A stretch of 64,000 nucleotides of DNA from Lewinellaceae bacterium (GCA_020636215.1 JACJYG010000005.1:1178001-1242000); one strand, 5' to 3'. Shown: positions 43,253 to 52,703, numbered from the stretch's first letter. The notes: generated by a model not told the origin, from the letters alone. Program-made: numbers and translations.

Positions 43253-44260
43253 GTGGATTTAGAGCAATATCGGCAATCTTTGATCAGCCGCCTCGGCCGG
43301 CTTCCCGAGGAGCCTTTCGAGGCACTGGCGCTGGAAATCTTTCGCTACCAGTCGGAGCACAACGCTTTGTACCGGCATTTCCTGCAGCTCCTGTCGGTTG
43401 ATCCCCAGAAAATAAAATCCCTGGAAGCGATCCCTTTTCTTCCCATTCAGTTTTTTAAATCTCACCGCATCCAATCCGGAAGCTGGACTCCCTCCCTGGA
43501 ATTTAGTAGCAGTGGAACGACAGGCCAGACAACCAGCCGGCACCTGTTGCGCGATCCCGGCTTCTACCGCCGAAATGCCCGCAGTGGTTTTGAGCATTTT
43601 TATGGGCCAGTCAGGGAATATTGCATCCTGGCGCTTTTGCCAGCCTACCTGGAACGCAGCGGCTCCTCCCTCGTATTCATGGCCGACGATTTTATTCAGC
43701 AATCGGCTTATCCACAAAGCGGTTTTTTCCTTAACAACACCGAAGAACTTGTGGAGATGCTGGCTAAGTGTAAAAAAAATGCCGTTCCCACGCTATTATT
43801 AGGCGTTAGTTTCGCCCTTTGGGAATTGGCGGAGCAGCACCCCATGGGCCTGAGCGGTGTAATCGTCATGGAAACGGGAGGCATGAAAGGCCGCCGCCGG
43901 GAAATTACCCGGGAAGAACTGCATGCCATTCTGAAGGAGGCGTTCCAACTGGAATCCATTCATTCGGAATACGGCATGACCGAGCTCCTTTCCCAGGCCT
44001 ACTCCCTCGGCGGCGGCCTTTTTCACCCTTCGCCAACGATGCGCGTCCTCATCCGGGAGCCCAACGACCCGCTGGCCCTTCAGGAGGCCGGAAAAACCGG
44101 CGTGCTCAATATCATCGACCTGGCCAACCTGGACACCATTAGCTTCATCGCCACCGACGACCTCGGCCGGGCTTATCCCGACGGCAGCTTCGAGATCCTC
44201 GGCCGCCTCGACGCCAGCGATGTGCGTGGTTGTAATCTGCTCGTGGCGGATGTCAGTTGA
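43253..44260 (+). CDS. LuxE/PaaK-type acyl-activating protein
   Basis: 335 residues starting at GTG. SSSGTTGQ (85-92) is the AMP/ATP-binding loop. FLPIQFFKSHRIQ, SEYGMTELLSQAYS (the adenylate motif with YGMTE) and the C-terminal DDLGRAYPDGSFEILGRLDASD are those of acyl-protein synthetases (LuxE) and phenylacetate-CoA-ligase relatives. The C-terminal lid domain is short, as in LuxE. In this phylum a single such gene is common without lux genes. Probable role: acyl adenylation and transfer in lipid or secondary metabolism (inference). Confidence 0.82.
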   Translation: MDLEQYRQSLISRLGRLPEEPFEALALEIFRYQSEHNALYRHFLQLLSVDPQKIKSLEAIPFLPIQFFKSHRIQSGSWTPSLEFSSSGTTGQTTSRHLLRDPGFYRRNARSGFEHFYGPVREYCILALLPAYLERSGSSLVFMADDFIQQSAYPQSGFFLNNTEELVEMLAKCKKNAVPTLLLGVSFALWELAEQHPMGLSGVIVMETGGMKGRRREITREELHAILKEAFQLESIHSEYGMTELLSQAYSLGGGLFHPSPTMRVLIREPNDPLALQEAGKTGVLNIIDLANLDTISFIATDDLGRAYPDGSFEILGRLDASDVRGCNLLVADVS

Positions 44261-44299
44261 TGGCTTCCCGCTCCCGATTTAAAGTCCCCAATTCCCCGT

Positions 44300-44992
44300 T
44301 TAGGAATCATAAGCATACAACTCCAGTTCCTCGATGAGGTTCACCAACTTTTTGGCGTAATCCGGGTCGGTGGCGTAGCCGGCTTTCGCCAGGCCGCGGG
44401 CCCAGCTGCGGTAGTCCTTGTGATCCAATTGAAAGAGGGGATGGTAACGGCTGCTCTGTTGTAGCATAAGGCTGTGCGCCCGCCAGCTTTCCCAGGCATT
44501 GTCGTAGGCCCGGAAGAAGTCCTTGTGGCTGTCGTCGGTGAAATTGCTGCAGTGCCCTTTCTGGCAGTTTTGGGAGAAACACTTGATGCCGAAATGGTTG
44601 TTGTTGCGCCGGGCGATGGGGCTGTTGCCGGCATCACTTTCCAGCAGGCCCTGAGCCAGGTTGATGCTGGCCGGGATGCCAAATTTTTCCTGTTCACTTT
44701 GGGCTACCCGGGCAAAGCGGCGCACATAGGCCAATTGTTGCTGGCGTTTAGGGCTGGCCTCCTTCAGGGCAGCGGGCCGGGCGACGGGTTCCACTTTGGG
44801 GGCTTCCCCGTTGACATTCAGGTAAGGATTTTCCGTACTGAAGCGAAATTCAATGCTCAGGTTGCGCTCCAAAAGCAAAAAGCCGAAACAGGCGGCCAGG
44901 CTGAGCTTCAGCCAATGGCGGCTCAGAAAGCGGTAGGCCAGTTCTACAATAGACAGAAGCCGGCTGCGGAGTAGAAGTAGTTTGAAGATCAT
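44300..44992 (-). CDS. Membrane-anchored GH73 N-acetylglucosaminidase
   Basis: 230 residues. One hydrophobic helix (about residues 30-42) anchors it. The glucosaminidase (FlgJ/GH73) domain is clear: IPASINLAQGLLESDAGNSPIARRNNNHFGIKC with the catalytic Glu118, then SSRYHPLFQLDHKDYRSWARGLAKAGYATDPDYAKKLVNLIEEL. It cleaves the glycan strands of peptidoglycan, likely during growth or septation. The compact size fits the short Bacteroidota form. Confidence 0.9.
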   Translation of the reverse strand: MIFKLLLLRSRLLSIVELAYRFLSRHWLKLSLAACFGFLLLERNLSIEFRFSTENPYLNVNGEAPKVEPVARPAALKEASPKRQQQLAYVRRFARVAQSEQEKFGIPASINLAQGLLESDAGNSPIARRNNNHFGIKCFSQNCQKGHCSNFTDDSHKDFFRAYDNAWESWRAHSLMLQQSSRYHPLFQLDHKDYRSWARGLAKAGYATDPDYAKKLVNLIEELELYAYDS

Positions 44993-45220
44993 AAGCGTTG
45001 AGATTTAAGAATTAGGCGATGAATAGAAAACCCGTAAAGGGGCCGAAATAATTTCCAAAATGCCCGGAAGTTCCTAACTGGCTGAAGGTGAAAAAGCGGT
45101 GGAAAATGGTTGGCGAAAGGGTAATGGCCTGAAAACCAGTTCGTACCAGTTGTGTATAAAAAACAAAAAAACGCTTTGGCCAGGATTTACTATTTTAGCC
45201 AGCATACCAAACCTCAAGCA

Positions 45221-46285
45221 ATGAAAGACCGCTGTTTATTATACGGTTCGACAGGATATACAGGGCAACTCATCGCCCGGCTGGCTGCGGAGCAGGGCCT
45301 GCCGCTTGTATTGGCCGGCCGCAATGCAGAAAAAACCGGCAGCCTGGCCGCAGCTCTGGGCCTGGATCATGTCGTTTTCGGACTGGAGGATATCGATGAG
45401 GTGCAGGAAAATATTCAGGATTTTGGGGCCGTGCTGCACGCCGCCGGGCCGTTTATCCGTACTGCTCCGCCGATGATGGAGGCCTGCCTGCGCGCCGGGG
45501 TGCATTATCTGGACATTACCGGGGAGATCGCTGTATTTGAAATGGCGGCCGCCCTGGGCCCTCGCGCCAGTGAAACCGGCATCATGCTGATGCCCGGCGC
45601 CGGCTTTGATGTCGTACCCACCGATTGCGCAGCCCTTTATCTGAAAAATCAATTGCCGGACGCCACCCATCTATCCCTGGGGATTGCCTCCGTAGGTAGC
45701 CGCCTGTCACACGGCACGGCGACTACCATGGCCGAAAACCTGGGTGGCCCCGGGGCGGTGCGCCGCAATGGAAAGATCGTTGCCGTGCCGGTGGGCCACC
45801 AAACGAAAACGATCCCTTATTCGGATGAACTGAAACGCTTCGCCATGACCATCCCCTGGGGCGATGTTTCTACCGCCTATTATTCCACCGGCATCCCCAA
45901 TATCGAGGTCTACTCTGCAGTCCATCCTAAAACCTATCGGTGGATAAAGCTACAGCGCTACTTCAACTGGCTGCTTCGGAGTAATCTGGTGCGGAATTAC
46001 ATGAAATCCCGCATCAAAAAACAACCTGCCGGGCCGGATGACAAACAGCGGGAAAGGGGAAGAAGTTATGTGTGGGGCCAGGTGAGTAATGCCGCCGGAG
46101 AAGAACGCACCGTACGCTTATCAATGCCGGAGGGCTATACCCTGACGGCTATTACCAGCCTGAATATTGTCCGGAAAGTCCTGTCCGGTAATGCGCCTGC
46201 CGGCTTCCGAACTCCCGCTATGGCCTACGGGCCGGACCTAATCCTTGAAGTAGAAGGAGCAAAAAGGGAGGAATTGGGGCGGTAG
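45221..46285 (+). CDS. Saccharopine-dehydrogenase-like (trans-acting enoyl reductase type) protein
   Basis: 354 residues from the ATG at 45221. LLYGSTGYTGQLIARLAAEQGLPLVLAGRN is the dinucleotide-binding motif. VLHAAGPFIRTAPPMMEACLRAGVHYLDITGEIAVFE is the family core. These proteins bind NAD(P)H; one relative is the mycobacterial trans-acting enoyl reductase. A role in lipid or polyketide reduction is possible but unproven. Substrate cannot be read. Confidence 0.82.
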   Translation: MKDRCLLYGSTGYTGQLIARLAAEQGLPLVLAGRNAEKTGSLAAALGLDHVVFGLEDIDEVQENIQDFGAVLHAAGPFIRTAPPMMEACLRAGVHYLDITGEIAVFEMAAALGPRASETGIMLMPGAGFDVVPTDCAALYLKNQLPDATHLSLGIASVGSRLSHGTATTMAENLGGPGAVRRNGKIVAVPVGHQTKTIPYSDELKRFAMTIPWGDVSTAYYSTGIPNIEVYSAVHPKTYRWIKLQRYFNWLLRSNLVRNYMKSRIKKQPAGPDDKQRERGRSYVWGQVSNAAGEERTVRLSMPEGYTLTAITSLNIVRKVLSGNAPAGFRTPAMAYGPDLILEVEGAKREELGR

Positions 46286-46347
46286 CAGTGTTCAGTTTGC
46301 TAGTTGGCAGACCCCTAGAAGGCATAGGCCTGCCGACGTTTTTACGT

Positions 46348-47481
46348 TCAATACTGCTTCATCGAGGGGTCGATCTCCTGTGCCCAGGCGAGGATGCCGC
46401 CTTTGAGGTTGTAGAGGTTTTCCAGGCCGTAATGTTGTTTTAACTGCCGGATGGCCTCGGCGCTGCGTTTTCCGGTTCGGCAATACAGTATCACCTTTTT
46501 ATCGTGGGAGATGCGCCCGGCTGTTTCAAGGATTTCGGAAGGCGGGATTAGCGCACCGCCCAGGTTGGCAATGCCGTATTCGAAAGGTTCCCGGACGTCA
46601 ATCAGTTGGATATCAGCTTTTTCAACTAATAGCTCTTGTAGTTCCTCTACACTGACTTCCTGGACCGGTTCGGGGGGCGAGGGGGCGCAAAATTGCTCGT
46701 AGTCGATGAGTTCTTTGATCTCCAGTCCGGGATTCTTTGGGATATTGAGTATGCGGGAAGAAAAAGAAGCGGCGTCAAACAAAAGGAGTTTACCGGCGAG
46801 GGGCTGGCCGATGCCGGTCAGCACTTTAATTGCCTCGTTGGCCTGCATACTGCCGATGATGCCGGGCAGTACGCCCAGCACTCCTCCTTCGGCGCAATTG
46901 GGCACCAGTTCCGGAGGGGGTGGGGTGGGGAAAAGGTCCCGGTAGTTGGGGCCCCGCTCTCCGTTTTCGAGTAGATAGTTAAAGACAGACACTTGCCCTT
47001 CAAACCGGAAAATGGAACCGTAGATCAATGGTTTGCCTGCCAATACACAAGCATCGTTGGATAAGTACCTGGTGGGAAAGTTGTCGGTCCCATCCACTAC
47101 AATATCGAAGGGCGCAATGAGTTCCAGCGCATTTTCGCGTTGGAAGGGTATAGTGAAGGCCTCAACTTTAATGTGCGGGTTGAGCGCCAGCAACCTCCGA
47201 CGGGCCGCCTCGGCTTTGAATTGTCCTACATCCTCAATAGTGTACAGGACCTGGCGCTGCAGGTTGGTATCTTCTACCCGGTCAAAATCGACAATGCCAA
47301 TATGGCCTACTCCGGCGGCAGCAAGGTATAGCAAAACCGGAGCCCCCAACCCTCCGGCGCCAAGTACGAGCACTTTGGCCATTTTTAATTTCTGCTGGCC
47401 TTCCATCCCGAATCCCGGTAAGGCCAGATGCCGGGCATATCTCCGGAGTTCTTCCTGGTTCAATTTATCTCGATCGGTCAT
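46348..47481 (-). CDS. MoeB/ThiF-type adenylyltransferase fused to rhodanese, zinc cysteines lost
   Basis: 377 residues. An E1-like domain has GAGGLGAP (41-48), the catalytic NCAEGG with Cys196, and the usual nucleotide and DFD motifs. A C-terminal rhodanese domain (about 275-377) has the active-site Cys334 in YCRTGKRSAE. In MoeB and related enzymes two CxxC pairs bind zinc. Here the first reads NYRDLFP and the second NPGLEIKE, so both pairs are absent. It probably activates a ubiquitin-like sulfur-carrier protein for molybdopterin or thiamine synthesis, or for tRNA thiolation; no such carrier gene is adjacent. Confidence 0.87.
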   Translation of the reverse strand: MTDRDKLNQEELRRYARHLALPGFGMEGQQKLKMAKVLVLGAGGLGAPVLLYLAAAGVGHIGIVDFDRVEDTNLQRQVLYTIEDVGQFKAEAARRRLLALNPHIKVEAFTIPFQRENALELIAPFDIVVDGTDNFPTRYLSNDACVLAGKPLIYGSIFRFEGQVSVFNYLLENGERGPNYRDLFPTPPPPELVPNCAEGGVLGVLPGIIGSMQANEAIKVLTGIGQPLAGKLLLFDAASFSSRILNIPKNPGLEIKELIDYEQFCAPSPPEPVQEVSVEELQELLVEKADIQLIDVREPFEYGIANLGGALIPPSEILETAGRISHDKKVILYCRTGKRSAEAIRQLKQHYGLENLYNLKGGILAWAQEIDPSMKQY

Positions 47482-47613
47482 TGGCTCAACAGGTAGATGG
47501 TGTTCAACAAAATCAACAACTTATTTTTTTTGGATTGCTAAAATATTGGCATAAGTTTTTTTATTTCGAAATAAATTGTGATTTTTGTGATATATAATCG
47601 GTTTTTGGGATTG

Positions 47614-47649
47614 CCTCTTCCTGCGCTCTTGTAGGAGGAGGTTTTTTTT
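47614..47649 (+). terminator. Orphan intrinsic terminator
   Basis: CCTCTTCCT pairs with AGGAGGAGG over 9 bp (one G-T) and is followed by eight T. Both flanking genes are on the minus strand, so no plus-strand gene is upstream. The arrangement resembles the hairpin at 29162-29196. Confidence 0.65.
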
Positions 47650-47707
47650 ATACGCCAGCCTTCAGTATGTCAGTAAATCAGAACGGGCCGGGAAGTCGGC
47701 AGTTAGG

Positions 47708-47775
47708 GTGAAATCAACCCTCTCACCCCTCTCAACCCTCTAAACTCTCTCACCCCTCTCAACTCATAGCCTAGC
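47708..47775. repeat. Tandem array of 9-bp words (CTCAACCCT/CTCACCCCT)
   Basis: Five or more 9-bp words, then TAGCCTAGCCCTAGCC, immediately beside the stop codon of the kinase-like gene. The motif resembles the inverse of the array at 60793-60843. Confidence 0.8.
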
Positions 47776-47781
47776 CCTAGC

Positions 47782-48849
47782 CTATTCTTCCATCAAAATG
47801 CTTTGTTTGAAATCTTTCTGCAGGAGCAGCTGAATATTGGTTAGGACAATCTCCCCCATGGTGTTACATTTTTCGAAACTCCGGTTTTTATGGTGATAGG
47901 CCAGTTCTTCTTTCAGTTGGCCGATCTTTTCGGGAGTAGACAATTCATCCTTTATCATCACTTCCATGAGCTTGGAGAGTTGATCGGCAGAGTTTTTTAC
48001 CCGGGCGGCAATAAGGCTTCGTTCTTCCAGTTGATACTGTTTAACAGTTTCGTTGCGCATGTGTTGCATGCCCATGAAAATAATGGGGTTGTTTTCCTTA
48101 AAATATTGTGGGAGGTAAAAACTCTTGCGCCCTTCGTAGGACTGCTGGTCGAAGTCGATGGCGCGCAGGCGGAATTGAGAGCCTTCAATATCAGGCGTAA
48201 CGGCAACGACATAATTGTAAGAGCGCATGTCGCCCAGTAAACGTACAAAGCATCGTTCATTAAACTTGATGAATTCTTTGGCAATGCGGATCTGGTTGAA
48301 CATACTGTCCTCCAACTGGTGCTTCATGAAATCATCGCCGGGGATTCCGGCTACATGTTCTTCCACCATGGTGTCGCCGTCCACCAGGAACATCACGCGG
48401 TTGGGAGAGAGCAGGTCTTCCAGTTCCAGGCCGTAAATCCGGGAAGCATCGGCTTTTTTTACGTAAAAGTGGTCGTAGTTGTCATTCAGGCGGTTGATGA
48501 TTCGGATTCGAAATGGTTTGGTGTTGCCAAAGGTGCAGAAGTCGATCCGCGCCACCGTCAGGTGTTGAAGCACCTCCACATCACCATCTGTTTTTAGGAG
48601 GGCGTAAATGAATTTCATAGCTTCATTCACCTCTTCCCGGTCTGTTTCTGTGTAAAAAACAGTTTCCCAGAAGGTGTCATTCCCGGATAAGTCCAGGTGA
48701 GGAATGGAGGACTGATAGCGCAGCAGGTCCTGGTACCGAATAGGAAGCCTGGCTGCCCGGTTGTTTTGAGCAAGGTATTTGAATAAAATCGGCTGGACCG
48801 GTATCAATTTTTTCTTCTTGGAGGGTACGTTTCCTTTCATCATAGCCAA
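47782..48849 (-). CDS. Protein-kinase-fold protein in the acetyl-CoA synthetase operon
   Basis: 355 residues, not assigned to a named family. The C-lobe signature of the kinase/aminoglycoside-phosphotransferase fold is readable: LLGDMRSYNYVV has Asp207 and Asn212, the D-x4-N spacing of the catalytic loop, and IDFDQQ (232-237) is the metal-binding DFG equivalent. A candidate ATP-binding lysine is in FYVKKADASR (131/132), and MVEEHVAGIPGDDFM near 161-175 looks like the hinge. It starts 8 bp after the propionyl-CoA-synthetase-like gene, so it is translated from the same mRNA. Substrate unknown. Confidence 0.66.
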   Translation of the reverse strand: MAMMKGNVPSKKKKLIPVQPILFKYLAQNNRAARLPIRYQDLLRYQSSIPHLDLSGNDTFWETVFYTETDREEVNEAMKFIYALLKTDGDVEVLQHLTVARIDFCTFGNTKPFRIRIINRLNDNYDHFYVKKADASRIYGLELEDLLSPNRVMFLVDGDTMVEEHVAGIPGDDFMKHQLEDSMFNQIRIAKEFIKFNERCFVRLLGDMRSYNYVVAVTPDIEGSQFRLRAIDFDQQSYEGRKSFYLPQYFKENNPIIFMGMQHMRNETVKQYQLEERSLIAARVKNSADQLSKLMEVMIKDELSTPEKIGQLKEELAYHHKNRSFEKCNTMGEIVLTNIQLLLQKDFKQSILMEE

Positions 48850-48857
48850 CCCTCCAT

Positions 48858-50759
48858 TCAGTCTTCTTTCATCTCGCCGATCGCTTTGGCTTTCATAAGG
48901 TCTTCCAGTTCACCGAGTACGGAACCGTCCTCAATGGTGGAAGGCGGGTTGTAAGGCTCCTGGTCGGCGATAAAGCGCATAATGCGCCGGAGGATTTTAC
49001 CCGACCTGGTTTTGGGCAGGCGCTGGGTAATGGCCACCCGTTTGAAAGCGGCTACTGGGCCCACTTTTTCGCGCACCATTTGTATCAGCTCTTTTTCCAG
49101 TTCGGACTCACTTTTATTCACGCCTCCTTTCAGGACGACGAAACCCACCGGGATTTGCCCTTTCATGCGGTCGTTAATACCTATGACAGCACATTCGGCT
49201 ACAGCAGGGTGGGAGGCCACCACTTCTTCCATGGCTGAAGTGGAGAGGCGGTGCCCGGCCACATTGATGATATCATCGATCCGTCCGGTAATGAACACAT
49301 AACCGTCTTCGTCCTTATAACCGCCGTCGCCGGTAAAGTAGTAACCCGGGTAGGCGCTGAGGTAGGAAGAGATAAAGCGGTTGGTGTCGTTCCACAGGTC
49401 AGGCAGGTTGCCCGGAGGTAAAGGCGTGGCAACGAGAACAGTCCCTTCCTGCCTTGGAGGCAGGGGCTCCCCGTTGGGGCCTACGATCTGCAGGTCATAA
49501 CCGCAGACCGGTTTTCCGGCGGAACCGGGCCGGATGGGCAGCAGTTCCAGCCCTACCATATTGGCCAGCATAGGCCATCCGGATTCTGTCTGCCACCAGT
49601 GGTCGATGACCGGCACGCCGAGCAGCTCCTGAGACCAATTCAGGGTGGATACATCACAGCGTTCGCCGGCCAGGAACAGGTATTTGAGGCTGCTGGTGTC
49701 GTATTTTTGTTTGAGTTTTCCGCCGGAGTCTTCCTTCTTAATTGCCCTAATGGCCGTTGGCGCGGTGAATAGGACCCTCACTTTATATTCTTCAATCATC
49801 CGCCAGAAGGCGCCGGCGTCTGGTGTGCGGACTGGCTTGCCTTCGTAAAGGATAGTGGAGCAACCGTGGATGAGCGGGCCGTAAATGATGTAAGAGTGGC
49901 CGACAACCCAGCCGACATCGGAGGCTGCCCAGTACACTTCACCGGGTTTGACGCCGTAAATGTATTGCATGCTGAACTTCAGCGCTACCGCATGGCCCCC
50001 GTTATCGCGAATGACCCCTTTGGGGCGGCCGGTCGTGCCGGAGGTGTAAAGGATGTACAGCGGGTCAGTCGCCGCTACTTCAACATAATCGGCTGGTTCG
50101 GCCTGGGCCAATTGGCCTTCCCAGTCAAAATCGCGGCCTTCCTTCAGGGGGGCTTTGAAAAAAGCGCGCTGGTAAACGATGCAGGCATCGGGCTGGTGGG
50201 CTGATTCCTCCAGCGCCGCGTTGACGATCTTCACATAATCGATCACCTTGTCGATTTCCAAGCCTCCGCTGGCGGCAAGCAGGAGTTTGGGCTTGGCGTC
50301 ATCAACCCGGATGGCCAACTCGTGCGGTGCGAATCCGCCAAAAACAACGGAATGTATGGCGCCCAGCCGGGCACAGGCCAGCATGGCGATCACCGTTTCC
50401 GGGATCATCGGCATGTAAATGATAACGGTATCACCCTTTTCAACCCCCCGGGCCTTTAACACACCGGCAAAGAGGCGGACTTCTTCCAGTAGTTCCGAAT
50501 AAGTGTATTGCTTTTTGGTATTCGTTACCGGAGAGTCATAGAAAAGCGCTACCTGATCCGCTCGCCCGTTTTCCACGTGGTAATCCAATGCCAGGTAACA
50601 GGTATTCAGTTTTCCGTTCTTGTACCATCGGTACAGGCCCTTTTCATCCTTAAAAAGAATCTGGCTTGGTTTTTCAAACCAGGCTATGGCTTCTGCCTGT
50701 TCTTTCCAGAACGATTCGGGATCGGACATGCTGCGGTCATAAAACTCTTGATATGTCAT
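48858..50759 (-). CDS. prpE: Propionyl-CoA-synthetase-like AMP-forming ligase
   Basis: 633 residues from the ATG at 50759, chosen because it lies 7 bp after the acs stop; the frame is open to 50837 but that start would overlap acs by 71 bp. It contains the ATP loop ILYTSGTTGRPKGV, ASDVGWVVGHSYIIYGPLIHGCST and the C-terminal GRIDDIINVAGHRLSTSAMEE plus the acylation-site lysine motif PKTRSGKILRR. It is homologous to, but distinct from, the neighbouring acs. Features fit propionyl-CoA synthetase (PrpE), which activates propionate; acetate use is not excluded. Confidence 0.86.
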   Translation of the reverse strand: MTYQEFYDRSMSDPESFWKEQAEAIAWFEKPSQILFKDEKGLYRWYKNGKLNTCYLALDYHVENGRADQVALFYDSPVTNTKKQYTYSELLEEVRLFAGVLKARGVEKGDTVIIYMPMIPETVIAMLACARLGAIHSVVFGGFAPHELAIRVDDAKPKLLLAASGGLEIDKVIDYVKIVNAALEESAHQPDACIVYQRAFFKAPLKEGRDFDWEGQLAQAEPADYVEVAATDPLYILYTSGTTGRPKGVIRDNGGHAVALKFSMQYIYGVKPGEVYWAASDVGWVVGHSYIIYGPLIHGCSTILYEGKPVRTPDAGAFWRMIEEYKVRVLFTAPTAIRAIKKEDSGGKLKQKYDTSSLKYLFLAGERCDVSTLNWSQELLGVPVIDHWWQTESGWPMLANMVGLELLPIRPGSAGKPVCGYDLQIVGPNGEPLPPRQEGTVLVATPLPPGNLPDLWNDTNRFISSYLSAYPGYYFTGDGGYKDEDGYVFITGRIDDIINVAGHRLSTSAMEEVVASHPAVAECAVIGINDRMKGQIPVGFVVLKGGVNKSESELEKELIQMVREKVGPVAAFKRVAITQRLPKTRSGKILRRIMRFIADQEPYNPPSTIEDGSVLGELEDLMKAKAIGEMKED

Positions 50760-50766
50760 AGGCTGT

Positions 50767-52674
50767 TTAACTTTTTGCCAGGGCGCCGTCTTTGATTTCA
50801 TCAACAACTTCCGGATTGAGCAGGGTCGATACGTCACCGAGGTTGGAAGTGTCCCCGGAAGCTACCTTTCGAAGGATGCGCCGCATGATCTTCCCGGAGC
50901 GGGTCTTCGGCAGGCCAGAGACGATCTGGATCTTATCGGGTTTGGCAATCGGCCCGATCTCACGGGTGACAACGGCCAGGATTTCCTTGCGTAAAGCCTC
51001 CTCATCGGCGACCGGCTCAGCCGTGATCACATAGGCGTATATGCCTTGCCCTTTGATGTCGTGTGGATAGCCGACAACAGCCGATTCTACTACTTTGGGG
51101 TGCTCGTTGATAGCGTTTTCCACTTCGGCGGTGCCCATTCGGTGGCCGGAAACATTGATTACATCATCGACCCGGCCAATGATCCGGTACATCCCGTCTT
51201 TGTCGCGGCGGGAGCCATCACCGGTGAAGTACATATCCTGGAAGGCGGAGAAATAAGTCTGGCGGCAACGCTCGTGGTCGCCATAAGTGGTCCGGATCAT
51301 AGAGGGCCAGGGGAACTTGATGCATAAAAGGCCTTCCACGTCATTGCCTTCCAGCAATTTTCCATCGGAATCCAACAGGCAGGGCTGTATGCCAGGTAGA
51401 GGATAGCCGGCATAGGTCGGCTTCATTGGGCTATGTGCACCCAGGCCGGAGATCATGATGCCGCCGGTTTCCGTTTGCCACCAGGTATCCACAATGGGCG
51501 CATTGCCTTTGCCGATTTTTTCGTTATACCATTCCCATGCCTCTTCGTTGATGGGCTCACCAACCGTCCCCAGTACTTTGATCGAACTCAGGTCGTAGCC
51601 CTCCGTCCACTTGTCACCCTGGGCCATGAGCGCCCGGATTGCGGTTGGGGCCGTGTAGAACTGATTGACTTTATGCTTTTCACAAACGGCCCAGAATCGC
51701 CCGGAATCCGGGTAGGTGGGTACGCCTTCGAACATGACTGTTGTTGCACCGGCCAGCAAGGGGCCGTATACAATGTACGAGTGGCCGGTAATCCATCCGA
51801 TATCGGCCGTACACCAGTAAATATCGCCGTCCTGATATTGGAATACGTTTTTGAACGAGAAACTGGTATAGACCATGTATCCGCCACAGGTGTGCACCAC
51901 GCCTTTGGGCTTACCGGTTGAGCCGGAAGTGTAAAGAATGAAGAGCATGTCTTCGGCGTCCATTACTTCGGCTTCGCACACCGGACTCTGGCTGTCCACT
52001 TCTTCGTGCCACCACTTGCAGCGAGGGTCGGACATGTCGACTGTACCGTTGGTATTCTTGTGAACCAATACGGTTTCGATACTGTCACAATCCATTGTCA
52101 GGGCTTCATCAACCACTGTTTTGACTGGGATGTGTTTGGCGCCCCGGTCATTATAATCGGAGCAGATGACCATCTTACAACTGGAGTCCTTGATACGGTC
52201 GGCCAGGGCCTGGGCGGAGAATCCGGCGAAAACGACCGAGTGAACTGCTCCAATGCGGGCGCAGGCCAGCACACCGATGGCTAGTTCGGGCACCATAGGC
52301 ATATAGAAACAAACGCGGTCTCCTTTTTTGATACCATTGGCTTTCAGTGCGTTGGCTGTTTTGCATACTGCAGCGTGCAACTGCTTGTAGGTGTATGTCT
52401 GCACCGGGGCATCCGGTTGATTGGGTTCAAACAAGATCGCAACCTGGTCGCCCCGGCTTTCCAGGTGGCGGTCCAGGCAGTTCTCGGTAATATTGAGTTT
52501 ACCACCTACAAACCATTCTATTTTGGGTTCTCGGAAGTTCCATTCCAGGACTTTGTCCCATTTTTTGTGCCAGTTAAAGGTAGCGGCCTGTTCCGCCCAG
52601 AAGCCTTCAGGGTCTTCTACGCTGCGCTTGTATACTTCCTTGTATTCTTCGAAAGATTTGATTTGTAGAGTCAT
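50767..52674 (-). CDS. acs: Acetyl-CoA synthetase
   Basis: 635 residues, full length. ATP-binding loop ILYTSGSTGKPKGVVHT, WWQTETGG (adenylate motif), the hinge region GRVDDVINVSGHR and the regulatory lysine in PKTRSGKIMRR are present. It activates acetate to acetyl-CoA with ATP. It is the first gene of an acs-prpE-kinase-like operon with 7-8 bp gaps. An AT-rich region upstream holds a TATCTATATAG box on the minus strand (52704-52714) shared with the porin promoter region. The Lys in the PKTRSGK motif is the site where acetylation inactivates such enzymes (family knowledge). Confidence 0.96.
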   Translation of the reverse strand: MTLQIKSFEEYKEVYKRSVEDPEGFWAEQAATFNWHKKWDKVLEWNFREPKIEWFVGGKLNITENCLDRHLESRGDQVAILFEPNQPDAPVQTYTYKQLHAAVCKTANALKANGIKKGDRVCFYMPMVPELAIGVLACARIGAVHSVVFAGFSAQALADRIKDSSCKMVICSDYNDRGAKHIPVKTVVDEALTMDCDSIETVLVHKNTNGTVDMSDPRCKWWHEEVDSQSPVCEAEVMDAEDMLFILYTSGSTGKPKGVVHTCGGYMVYTSFSFKNVFQYQDGDIYWCTADIGWITGHSYIVYGPLLAGATTVMFEGVPTYPDSGRFWAVCEKHKVNQFYTAPTAIRALMAQGDKWTEGYDLSSIKVLGTVGEPINEEAWEWYNEKIGKGNAPIVDTWWQTETGGIMISGLGAHSPMKPTYAGYPLPGIQPCLLDSDGKLLEGNDVEGLLCIKFPWPSMIRTTYGDHERCRQTYFSAFQDMYFTGDGSRRDKDGMYRIIGRVDDVINVSGHRMGTAEVENAINEHPKVVESAVVGYPHDIKGQGIYAYVITAEPVADEEALRKEILAVVTREIGPIAKPDKIQIVSGLPKTRSGKIMRRILRKVASGDTSNLGDVSTLLNPEVVDEIKDGALAKS

Positions 52675-52703
52675 AATCGCAATTTTATTTTTGGGTTTTA
52701 CAC

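Larger units (their letters stand above)
47482..47781. other. 300-bp spacer with orphan terminator and tandem array
   Basis: No gene found. AT-rich sequence (47520-47605) leads to a terminator-like hairpin on the plus strand, then a 9-bp-word array runs up to the stop codon of the next gene. Confidence 0.7.
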
